A program made the position numbers and the translations under genes. DNA of 64,000 nucleotides from Vibrio ulleungensis (lineage in GTDB: Bacteria > Pseudomonadota > Gammaproteobacteria > Enterobacterales > Vibrionaceae), in contig NZ_JAFEUM010000001.1 of assembly GCF_016900875.1 (NCBI RefSeq), positions 275,241 through 339,240 of the forward strand, written 5' to 3'. Every line of letters starts with the position of its first letter. The first letter of the stretch is position 1. This document shows positions 15,814 through 23,458 of this stretch, in pieces. The notes under the pieces are model-generated. The model was not told where the DNA came from. It saw only the letters and a program-made list of their open reading frames with translations, and made no database searches.

Positions 15814-17964
15814 TTACACTTGAGCAAATGCGCCGTTCCACGTGAAGGTGCGACCTTCAAATTCTACGCTGTGCGTTGCATCTTGCTGTGCTTCGTCAAG
15901 ATTACAAATGGCAAAGTTGTAGCTGTTACCAGTAGTTGTTTTTAGTTCAACCACTGTCGCGACATCGTTTGTGCCTATCACTGTTACAGACTCAACTAAA
16001 CCGCGAGCACCTACAGAGGCTTCAATAGACTCATTGAAGTAACCGTGGGTTTCTAGAACAGAAGCAAATACGTGGTTTGCGCCTGATTGACGGAAGATGA
16101 ATGCAGGTTCGCTACGAAGGTTAAAGTCACGATCGTTGGCACCCGTGCGAGCAAAAATGACTTCAGACTCGCTGTTTGCGCTTGTGATCAAGCTGTAGTA
16201 GCTGTTGTCGTGCAACCAGCTAACCAGTGAGCTTCCTTCGACTTTACCAGAACCCACGTTCCACAAGTGTTGATAACCGTTATCTTCGCCCAGTGGCTTA
16301 AGTGTGCTTTCTACTTGGTAATCAAAATCAGTACGGATGATTTGACCGCTGTAGTGCATTGGCAAGTCATACTGATGTTCAGCGTCAGCAAGGATGCGGT
16401 ATACATCGATAACGAGAGGTTTTTCAAACTCTTCAATGTCTGCCAAGATCACGCTACGTTGCATATCGATGCCTTCGTAGTAGCCAGAAATACGACCGCT
16501 CATGCCTTGGAAGTTTTCGTCTTGTACATTAAAGAAATGCTTTGAGCCAAACTTACTTTCTGCCAGAGCAGTGTTGAAGTTATTTTGGGTCTTCTGGTCA
16601 ACAACAACAGTATTGTGCGCAACAGTTTGCTTACAGTAAGACTTGTTCTCTGGAATGTAACGACCGCCAAACTTAGGCTCTACGTTAACCCAGCGACCAA
16701 AGCCATAGTCGTGCAGCACTTCGTGCCCACGGTTAAATACACTTAGGTGCAGGCCGTCGTAGTGTCCGTGATCCAGTGCAGAGTGGTACTGATGGTCAGA
16801 GCCGTGTTGGCCAAACCAGATGAGCGCCATAGTGTCGTCGTCATTTTGGTCACGATGACGCAAGATGCTCACACCACCTTTCTCACCTTTAGGACCGTCG
16901 GTTACGTACAAGCTGCCCCAAGTAAACGGTTTGATGTTGTCGGCTTTAGCAACGTCATCAGACAAGGTTTTACCTGCAATGTGCACCCATACATCTTGCT
17001 GGTGATTCGCCATGCCGAGCAGTGTTTCACTTTGCTCGTAACGGTGGTAACACACAGACGTAGCCATAATAACGCCTTCATCATTAATAGAGATCGTCTT
17101 TGATGAGTCGTTAAGTGCAGGCAGTGTTCCGTCAGGGAACGCAGTCTTAAACACAGCGTAAGAGGTTGTTTGGATCACTGAGTCGTTAAACTCATAGATT
17201 TTTAGCTCAGGTTGGCGACGTTCAATCGCTTCTGCGAACAAGTAGATTGGACGCAATGAGAAGCGGTGGTAGTACGGACCTTCCATGTAGTAGCCGTCTG
17301 GAGAGAACAGTTGGTCTAGCTGTGCTAGGAAACCGCCGCTCACTTTATCCAGTTTTAGACCATACAGAGCTTTGTCGACAGATTCTTGATCGTTAATGGC
17401 GTAACCACAAATACCCACAGCGGCAACAGCCCACAAACCGTGGTTGTGAACGATGTCAAAGTCGTGGCCATAAGTCACAACGAATAGATCGATCATCTGC
17501 TTAAACAGGTCAGTTTCGATGTGTGACTTTTGTGCGTCTGAAAGCGTGTGGTAAATGCAGCTGTATGCGCACGATGCGTAAAGCATCCACATGTTTTCGT
17601 TAAGTGTTTGGTGGAAGATTTTGCCAGGAGGATTGGTATCACGGCTGGTGTTGCTTTCCAGTGTTGGGTAGACGTTTGCGTATGCAGTAAGCATATCGAC
17701 TATGTAGTCACGGTATTTTTGATCTTCAGTGATCAAAAATAGACGGCCTGCCAAATCAATGTGAATGTAATTTTGCTTGTGGCGGTTGTGCTCGTAGCCG
17801 CCACCTTCACCATGGCCAGGAACTTCAATGCCTACTTCTGCCATGTATGCGTCTGTTTTTTCGATGTCCCTTGCAAGGGCTTTTCCTAATAGGCTATCCG
17901 TGCCAAGTGCTGTGCGTAGCTCCGCTGCTTCTTCAAAGTTAAGTAGAAGAGGTTGATAGCTCAT
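15814..17964 (-). CDS. PL17 oligoalginate lyase (second copy)
   Basis: A 716-residue cytoplasmic enzyme of polysaccharide lyase family 17: an N-terminal helical toroid followed by a heparinase II/III-like beta domain (from about 390). Active-site residues equivalent to those of Alg17c are visible: Asn174-His175 in HNHGLWAVA and a Tyr-Tyr-His at 231-233 in EGPYYHRF. Family members cleave alginate oligomers exolytically by beta-elimination to unsaturated monouronate. No signal peptide is present, so it acts on imported oligomers. It starts 2 bp after the first copy's stop with AGGAGAAATAAT inside the upstream gene. Confidence 0.92.
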   Translation of the reverse strand: MSYQPLLLNFEEAAELRTALGTDSLLGKALARDIEKTDAYMAEVGIEVPGHGEGGGYEHNRHKQNYIHIDLAGRLFLITEDQKYRDYIVDMLTAYANVYPTLESNTSRDTNPPGKIFHQTLNENMWMLYASCAYSCIYHTLSDAQKSHIETDLFKQMIDLFVVTYGHDFDIVHNHGLWAVAAVGICGYAINDQESVDKALYGLKLDKVSGGFLAQLDQLFSPDGYYMEGPYYHRFSLRPIYLFAEAIERRQPELKIYEFNDSVIQTTSYAVFKTAFPDGTLPALNDSSKTISINDEGVIMATSVCYHRYEQSETLLGMANHQQDVWVHIAGKTLSDDVAKADNIKPFTWGSLYVTDGPKGEKGGVSILRHRDQNDDDTMALIWFGQHGSDHQYHSALDHGHYDGLHLSVFNRGHEVLHDYGFGRWVNVEPKFGGRYIPENKSYCKQTVAHNTVVVDQKTQNNFNTALAESKFGSKHFFNVQDENFQGMSGRISGYYEGIDMQRSVILADIEEFEKPLVIDVYRILADAEHQYDLPMHYSGQIIRTDFDYQVESTLKPLGEDNGYQHLWNVGSGKVEGSSLVSWLHDNSYYSLITSANSESEVIFARTGANDRDFNLRSEPAFIFRQSGANHVFASVLETHGYFNESIEASVGARGLVESVTVIGTNDVATVVELKTTTGNSYNFAICNLDEAQQDATHSVEFEGRTFTWNGAFAQV

Positions 17965-17966
17965 TA

Positions 17967-20123
17967 TTATTTCTCCTGAGAAGATTGGTTGGCGATTTCA
18001 AGGGAGTAGAAACCGGTCCAGCTGAAAGTTTTGCCGTTAAATTCGACATTGTGTTCTGTAGCATCTGTTGCCGAAGCGTTGTTGCTTACCATGACAGTAA
18101 CCGTAGACGATTTGGTGGTAATTTCTACAACCGATGCAATTTCGTTGCTGCCAATGACAGTAATGTTGTCAACTTGGCCGCGAGCATTGACTGACTGTTC
18201 AAACTCTTCGTTGAAGTAACCGTGAGTCTCGAGAACAGAGGCAAACAGTGTCGACTTGCCTTTTGCTCGTAATAGGAACGCAGGCTCGCTGCGTAAGTTA
18301 AAGCTTGGGTCATTGGCGCCCGTACGGGTAAAGATAACTTCACCTTGTTGTTGGGTGCTTGTACCCAACCAGGTGTAATACTGATTGTTCTGCAACCAGC
18401 TTACTAGTGCAGGACCATCAACTTGCCCAGATGCTACGTTCCAAAGGTGTTGGTAACCAAAATCATCACCCAGTGTGTGCAGCTCTTGATTCGCTTGGTA
18501 ATCGAAATTGGTGCGGATTACTTGGCCTTGATATTGATGAGAGTAATCGTATTGATGCTCGCCTTCGCCATTGAGGCGGTAAAGATCCAGTAGCAACGGG
18601 GCTTCCAATTCGTCAAGGTTAAGCATGAATACTGAGCGCTGCATACCAAGACCGTCGTAGTGTTCATTGGCAAATGCACTCATGCCATTAATACGCTCAT
18701 CGTCTACTTTAAAGAAATGAGGAAGGCCATGCACCGAATCTGCTTTCGCTACGTCAAAGTTATTTTGACAAGTTTGATCGACCGTAACGGCATTATGAGC
18801 GATGGTTTGGCGAGCGTACGACTTATTCTCGTCTAAGTAGCGACCACCAAATTTAGGTTCTACGTTCACCCAGCGACCAAAGCCGTATTCGCGAAGCACT
18901 TCTTGGCCACGGTTAAAGAAACTAATACCAAGGGTATCGAAGTTGCCGTGGCCCATGCCGTGTTGGCCATAGTTCATGACGAGCTGAGAAACGTCACCGG
19001 TCTTATCCTGCATACGGACAAAGCCTTGTGCGCCGCGATCGCCATTTGGACCTTCGTTCAATTCGACACTTGGGATGAACGGTAGGCCAATTTTGCGCTC
19101 TGCAACAGCAGCTTCGTAAGCATTCGATAACTCTAGACCACAAGGGTGCATCCACACTTTGTCCTGGATTTTTGCCATTCCGAGGATGTTGTCGTTCATT
19201 CCGTAGTGCTTGCTGTAAACACTTACAGCCACTTGAACACCCATGTCGGTAATGCCCATGGTGCGAGATGCGTCGTTTAATGCAGGGAATTCACCATTTG
19301 GGTAAGCGGTAGAGAGTAGAGCTTGTACGGTATTGCCGATCACTTGATCTTTGTAGTTGTAAATATCGAGCTCTGGCATGTGGCGATGAACCACTTCTGC
19401 AAGCACACACAAAGGACGTATCGCGTAGCGGTGATAGTAAGGTCCTTCAATGTAGTAACCTGAAGGCGCAAACAGTTTAGATATTTGAGCTAAGAAACCG
19501 CCAGTTTCGTTACGCTCCAACCCATACACAGACATTTCTAGGTATTCTGGTTTGCCTACTGCTAGACCACAGATGCCGACAGCAGCAACAGCCCAAATGC
19601 CGTGATTGTGAATACGATCGAAATCGTGTCCATACTTAACCGTAAACATATCGAGCATAGGATCGAACACGCGATCGATCACAGTTTGACGTTCTTGCTC
19701 GCTCATGGTGGACGCTACGCAAGAATAGGCTAGGCTTGTAAACATTAGCCAACAATGCTCGTTGAGAATTTGATGGAACAAGCGACCCGTAGGGTTGGTG
19801 TTCTTCTGAACGTGAAAATCAAACGTTAGGTATTTTTCTGCGTACATCGCCAGTAGGTCACGAACAAACTTTGCGTATTTGTCATCTTGGGTGACCAAGA
19901 ACAATCGACCCGCCAAGTTCATATAGGTGTAATTTTGTTTGTGACGATTGTGTTCGTAGCCGCCAGCTTCACCGTGGCCTGGAACATCGAGTGGTAGTGC
20001 CATAAATGCTTCGACGTCTTTGATGTGCGAAGCGATGGTTTTGCCCATTAGGGTTGATGTACCGACTTCTCTGCGAAGTGCCTCGATTTCGTCTTCATTT
20101 AACAAAATTGGTTGTGTTGTCAT
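17967..20123 (-). CDS. PL17 oligoalginate lyase (first copy)
   Basis: A 718-residue PL17 enzyme, paralogous to the next gene; both share the GHGExGGYEHNRHKQNY segment (residues about 49-65), NHGxWAVAAVGICG around 173 and YGFGRWVNVEPKFGGRY in the C-terminal domain. The Asn173-His174 pair and Tyr229-Tyr230-His231 fit the PL17 active site. No signal peptide. ATG 20123 is preferred: the longer TTG frame from 20159 lacks a ribosome site, whereas AGGGTGG precedes 20123. It is the first gene of the operon and faces kdgF across a 315-bp regulatory region. The two copies may divide mannuronate- and guluronate-rich oligomers, which is inference. Confidence 0.92.
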   Translation of the reverse strand: MTTQPILLNEDEIEALRREVGTSTLMGKTIASHIKDVEAFMALPLDVPGHGEAGGYEHNRHKQNYTYMNLAGRLFLVTQDDKYAKFVRDLLAMYAEKYLTFDFHVQKNTNPTGRLFHQILNEHCWLMFTSLAYSCVASTMSEQERQTVIDRVFDPMLDMFTVKYGHDFDRIHNHGIWAVAAVGICGLAVGKPEYLEMSVYGLERNETGGFLAQISKLFAPSGYYIEGPYYHRYAIRPLCVLAEVVHRHMPELDIYNYKDQVIGNTVQALLSTAYPNGEFPALNDASRTMGITDMGVQVAVSVYSKHYGMNDNILGMAKIQDKVWMHPCGLELSNAYEAAVAERKIGLPFIPSVELNEGPNGDRGAQGFVRMQDKTGDVSQLVMNYGQHGMGHGNFDTLGISFFNRGQEVLREYGFGRWVNVEPKFGGRYLDENKSYARQTIAHNAVTVDQTCQNNFDVAKADSVHGLPHFFKVDDERINGMSAFANEHYDGLGMQRSVFMLNLDELEAPLLLDLYRLNGEGEHQYDYSHQYQGQVIRTNFDYQANQELHTLGDDFGYQHLWNVASGQVDGPALVSWLQNNQYYTWLGTSTQQQGEVIFTRTGANDPSFNLRSEPAFLLRAKGKSTLFASVLETHGYFNEEFEQSVNARGQVDNITVIGSNEIASVVEITTKSSTVTVMVSNNASATDATEHNVEFNGKTFSWTGFYSLEIANQSSQEK

Positions 20124-20171
20124 GATTGCTGGCCACCCTATGCGGATTCGTAATGTCAATTTTGCTATATA

Positions 20172-20182
20172 AAGTAATACAA
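20172..20182. promoter_or_regulatory. Candidate alginate-regulon operator before the lyase operon
   Basis: AAGTAATACAA matches the recurring TTGTAnTACAA palindrome at nine of eleven positions (TTGTATTACTT on the minus strand). It is about 50 bp upstream of the first lyase start. Confidence 0.45.
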
Positions 20183-20334
20183 TAATAGGTTTTTAGGTAG
20201 TATTGCCGCAAAAAATAATGATCAACATCACGGTTGTCTATCTATAGCATTGAATTTAAAGGGGTAAATTATGTTTGTTAGTGGCTGTAATTACTGAGTA
20301 CAATTAGGCTTAGATAACCTTGCTGACAAAATAT

Positions 20335-20350
20335 ATTGATTCAAATCACA
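20335..20350. promoter_or_regulatory. Possible CRP site before kdgF
   Basis: ATTGATTCAAATCACA matches the CRP core TGTGA-N6-TCACA at eight of ten positions, about 90 bp before kdgF. Catabolite control of a carbon-use locus would be expected, but this rests on one weak half-site and one strong half-site. Confidence 0.35.
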
Positions 20351-20363
20351 ATTTATTGGATAT

Positions 20364-20376
20364 ATTGTATGACAAT
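20364..20376. promoter_or_regulatory. Candidate alginate-regulon operator before kdgF
   Basis: ATTGTATGACAAT: perfect ATTGT/ACAAT arms around a 3-bp centre, 63 bp before the kdgF start. This is the clearest copy of the palindrome found repeatedly in this locus. A weaker half-copy (TTGTAATA) follows at 20393. Confidence 0.6.
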
Positions 20377-20438
20377 TAGCTAAAATGCCTTATTGTAATA
20401 GGCAACAAACAAATTCAGTTTTGGTTTAGGAGATAACA

Positions 20439-20771
20439 ATGAACCCATTTTTTATTGCAGACGACGTAGAGTGGATTGATCTAGGCGAAGGCCTTCACCG
20501 CAAAATCGTAGCATACACTGACGACCTTATGGCAGTCCTTGTTAAGTTTGACAAAGGCGCTATCGGTGCTCCTCATAGCCATGAAATCCACGACCAAATT
20601 GGTTACGTTGCTGAAGGTAGCTTCGAAGCGGAAATTGACGGTGTTAAAAAAGTACTTAAGAAAGGCGATGCTTACTTTGCCGCTAAAAATGTAATGCACG
20701 GTGCTGTTGCACTAGAGCAAGACAGCGTGCTAGTTGATATCTTCAACCCAGTTCGTCAAGACTTTTTATAA
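20439..20771 (+). CDS. kdgF: KdgF, cupin enzyme that linearises unsaturated uronates
   Basis: A 110-residue single-cupin protein. Metal ligands characteristic of KdgF are present: His46 and His48 (PHSHEIHDQ), Gln53 and His87 (NVMHGAV). KdgF speeds the conversion of the cyclic 4,5-unsaturated monouronate made by lyases into its open keto form, feeding KDG production in both pectin and alginate pathways. It starts the plus-strand operon kdgF-kdgK-eda, with TTTAGGAGATAAC as ribosome site and the operator and possible CRP site upstream. Confidence 0.93.
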   Translation: MNPFFIADDVEWIDLGEGLHRKIVAYTDDLMAVLVKFDKGAIGAPHSHEIHDQIGYVAEGSFEAEIDGVKKVLKKGDAYFAAKNVMHGAVALEQDSVLVDIFNPVRQDFL

Positions 20772-20798
20772 GACCACTCCAACTTAAGAGGTAAGCAG

Positions 20799-21734
20799 AT
20801 GACTGCAGCAATGAACATTGCCGTTATTGGCGAGTGCATGGTTGAGCTTCAAGATAAGGATGGTCGGCTTGAACAAGCATTTGGTGGTGATACCTTAAAC
20901 ACTGCCACGTATCTAGCTCGTTTAACGGGTGAGAAAAATATTTCTACTAGCTATGTAACAGCGCTAGGTAAAGACGCATTCAGTCGTGATATGAAAGCAT
21001 CTTGGGATGCTGAAGGTATCGACACAAGCCTTATTTTGACTGTTGAAGACAAGCAACCTGGCATTTATTACATCGAAACCGATGACACAGGTGAGCGTAC
21101 ATTCTTTTACTGGCGTAACGACAGCGCAGCAAAATACTTGTTTGAACAAGCAGACAGCGCAGCACTTGTTGATAAGCTAATGACCTTTGACGCGGTTTAC
21201 CTGAGCGGGATCACTCTAGCTATATTGACTGAAGCTGGTCGCGAGGTTCTGTTTAACTTCCTTAAAGCGTTTTCAGAGAAAGGTGGCAAGGTATTGTTTG
21301 ATAACAACTACCGTCCAAAGCTTTGGGAAAATGCTGAGCAAGCACAACAAGCCTATGCACACGTATTGTCTTGTACCGATATTGCATTGCTAACCTTTGA
21401 TGACGAGCAAGACCTCTACGGTGACTCTGATGTAGAGCAGTGTATTGAGCGCAGTCTTGGTATGGGTGTTGGTGAGTTAATCATCAAGCGCGGCAGCAAA
21501 GATTGTCTTGTTGTTACCGAAGAGAAATCTGAATACGTAGCACCAACACTGGTTAAGAATGTTGTGGATACAACCGCAGCAGGCGACTCTTTTAGCGCTG
21601 GATTTTTAGCGAAGCGATTTACTGGTGGCACTGCAACGCAAGCTGCCAAAGCTGGCCACGTGATGGCTGGTGCAGTGATTCAGCATAAAGGTGCGGTAAT
21701 CGATCGCGCAGTTATGCCAACTATTGAGCTGTAA
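20799..21734 (+). CDS. kdgK: 2-keto-3-deoxygluconate kinase
   Basis: A 311-residue PfkB-family sugar kinase. The N-terminal GECMVELQDKDGRLEQAFGG and the C-terminal signature DTTAAGDSFSAGFLAK, with the catalytic Asp before Ser-Phe-Ser, identify the fold; the close link to kdgF and eda points to KDG as substrate. It phosphorylates KDG to KDPG. It lies 27 bp after kdgF with TTAAGAGGTAA as ribosome site. A small GGCCAG/CTGGCC hairpin sits between it and eda. Confidence 0.93.
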   Translation: MTAAMNIAVIGECMVELQDKDGRLEQAFGGDTLNTATYLARLTGEKNISTSYVTALGKDAFSRDMKASWDAEGIDTSLILTVEDKQPGIYYIETDDTGERTFFYWRNDSAAKYLFEQADSAALVDKLMTFDAVYLSGITLAILTEAGREVLFNFLKAFSEKGGKVLFDNNYRPKLWENAEQAQQAYAHVLSCTDIALLTFDDEQDLYGDSDVEQCIERSLGMGVGELIIKRGSKDCLVVTEEKSEYVAPTLVKNVVDTTAAGDSFSAGFLAKRFTGGTATQAAKAGHVMAGAVIQHKGAVIDRAVMPTIEL

Positions 21735-21760
21735 TTCTTTAATTTACATGTAAGTTGAAC

Positions 21761-21777
21761 GGCCAGTTAGCCTGGCC
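21761..21777 (+). other. Intercistronic hairpin between kdgK and eda
   Basis: GGCCAG (21761-21766) and CTGGCC (21772-21777) with a 5-nt loop, followed by ATTTAAAATTT rather than a T tract. It may be a weak terminator or an RNA processing and stability element. The eda start lies 22 bp further on. Confidence 0.5.
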
Positions 21778-21799
21778 ATTTAAAATTTGGAAACCCAAT

Positions 21800-22423
21800 A
21801 TGACCACTTTAAATGACAAACTGGCGAGCCTAAAAGTTATCCCTGTAATCGCAATCAACAAAGCTGAAGATGCGATCCCTCTGGGCCGTGCTTTGGTTGA
21901 AAACGGCATGCCATGTGCTGAAATCACTTTCCGTACAGAGTGTGCAGCTGAAGCGATCTCTATCATGCGTAAAGAGTTCCCAGAAATGCTGATTGGCGCG
22001 GGTACTATTCTTACTAACGCTCAAGTAGACGAAGCAATTGAAGCCGGTGTCGATTTCATCGTAAGCCCTGGTTTCAACCCACGCACCGTTCAATACTGTC
22101 TTGATAAAGATATGCCTATCGTACCTGGTGTTAACAACCCTAGCCTTGTTGAGCAAGCAATGGAAATGGGTCTTCGCACACTTAAGTTCTTCCCTGCAGA
22201 GCCATCAGGCGGTGTTGGCATGCTTAAAGCGCTAACAGCGGTTTACCCAGTTAAATTCATGCCTACTGGTGGCGTGAGCTTGAAAAATGTAGACGACTAC
22301 CTATCGATCCCTTCTGTACTAGCATGTGGTGGTACTTGGATGGTTCCAACTAACCTTATTGACGAAGGTAAGTGGGACGAACTAGGTGCACTAGTTAAAG
22401 ATGCTGTTGCAAAAGTAAACTAA
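21800..22423 (+). CDS. eda: KDPG aldolase (2-dehydro-3-deoxyphosphogluconate aldolase)
   Basis: A 207-residue class I aldolase. The Schiff-base lysine is in TLKFFPAEPSGG, the general acid Glu in AEITFRTE, and VPGVNNPSLVEQAM is the phosphate-side loop. It splits KDPG into pyruvate and glyceraldehyde-3-phosphate, the last step of this locus and of the Entner-Doudoroff route. ATG 21800 is chosen because the longer frame from 21755 includes the intercistronic hairpin. A strong terminator follows. Confidence 0.93.
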   Translation: MTTLNDKLASLKVIPVIAINKAEDAIPLGRALVENGMPCAEITFRTECAAEAISIMRKEFPEMLIGAGTILTNAQVDEAIEAGVDFIVSPGFNPRTVQYCLDKDMPIVPGVNNPSLVEQAMEMGLRTLKFFPAEPSGGVGMLKALTAVYPVKFMPTGGVSLKNVDDYLSIPSVLACGGTWMVPTNLIDEGKWDELGALVKDAVAKVN

Positions 22424-22449
22424 TTATAATTTTATTTCTGTCAATTTTT

Positions 22450-22480
22450 GGCGAGCCTCTGTGCTCGCCTTTTTTTTTTG
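22450..22480 (+). terminator. Rho-independent terminator after eda
   Basis: GGCGAGC (22450-22456) and GCTCGCC (22463-22469) form a 7-bp G+C-rich stem followed by ten T residues. Confidence 0.93.
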
Positions 22481-22947
22481 AAAAATCTCTGTCAAATAGT
22501 GGCTATATAGGTGAGCCCAAGCCTGCCAAAGATGTGAAAATTCTTCCTCAATGTAGACCCAGCTTAGAGTGCGATAGGAAGATTCCTATTGAGCGCAATT
22601 GATCGCGGCGTGTAACTCGTATTGGAGTGCAAATCGTAAGTGAGCATATTGGGTTAGATTCAATGTTTATCGGTATATAGAGCCGTAGACACGCCTCAAT
22701 GAAGCGAAGGGTAATGTGCAACAGTTTCGGGTGAGACTTGCTGCTAGAAAGTCTCACGGCTGGTGAGTGCTGTCATTAGCCATCAATGAGTACACGCCCA
22801 ACGTTCGCGATTCACACAAATGCCTTTTGACAGCAATTTGCTACTAAACTCAATGCACATTTTTTCCCGTTATAGGCTACTCTCTACTGTGCTCAGTTTG
22901 TAACAATTTGTTACGAGGCTATGTTTGGATATCTGTACTCTCTATAA

Positions 22948-22958
22948 TTGTAAGACAA
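22948..22958. promoter_or_regulatory. Candidate alginate-regulon operator, distal copy
   Basis: TTGTAAGACAA, arms TTGT/ACAA with centre AAG, 500 bp before the symporter start; same architecture as the kdgF site. Confidence 0.45.
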
Positions 22959-23246
22959 AATAGCATTCTGTAATCTTGGCAATACTGATGTTTAAATAGT
23001 ACAAATAAGGTCTATTTACGCTATTAATTGCTGCTTAGGGGTATTGATATGGGATTTTGTCACTTTTATAGGCGGATGTTATTTGTTAATTCAGCAGGTA
23101 ATACTGCGGATTAATGAGCAATGTAATATCGGCATTGAGAGTGCGAATTTGTATTAACCCTTTGTATTTTAATGATTTAAAAAGTGTTTAGCGAACGTTG
23201 AGTGGGTGATTGTCAGCTAATTGTCAATTTGAACGCATAAATCTAT

Positions 23247-23257
23247 TTGTAATACAA
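23247..23257. promoter_or_regulatory. Candidate alginate-regulon operator, middle copy
   Basis: TTGTAATACAA, arms TTGTA/TACAA around a single base, 201 bp before the symporter start. Confidence 0.55.
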
Positions 23258-23386
23258 AAGTAATTTTTGAATTTTCCTATATTATGTTTTGAAACAAGGT
23301 GTTATGCTTCGGGACTAGGCATTGCGTGCCTTTGGTGTGATTTTAGGCGGTAAATAACCCTTGTTCTAGATCACATAAAAGGCATA

Positions 23387-23397
23387 TTGTAGTACAA
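23387..23397. promoter_or_regulatory. Candidate alginate-regulon operator, proximal copy
   Basis: TTGTAGTACAA, arms TTGTA/TACAA, 61 bp before the symporter start. Its distance to the start codon equals that of the kdgF site, as expected for a repressor acting at the promoter. Confidence 0.6.
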
Positions 23398-23458
23398 ATG
23401 GCGTGGAGTCGCAGGTAAGCTAGGCTTCATCAAAATGTTAATTATTAAGGGCTGAAAG

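Larger units (their letters stand above)
22481..23458. other. Gene-free regulatory stretch before the symporter gene
   Basis: About 980 bp without a convincing gene; the 69-codon minus frame at 22548-22757 has no ribosome site and no recognisable content. It holds a 9-bp hairpin (GTGAGACTT 22731-22739 with AAGTCTCAC 22749-22757) and three copies of the alginate operator (listed separately). Its A+T content rises toward the symporter. Such a long leader suggests several promoters, a small RNA, or a lost gene; none can be proven here. Confidence 0.5.

Noticed and set aside
22548..22757. Minus-strand 69-codon frame in the long gene-free stretch
   Set aside because: No ribosome site, no recognisable composition, and it lies across the regulatory region with a hairpin; treated as chance.
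23360..23375. CRP site before the symporter
   Set aside because: Only the right half TCACA fits; the left half differs at most positions, so it was not listed as a feature.
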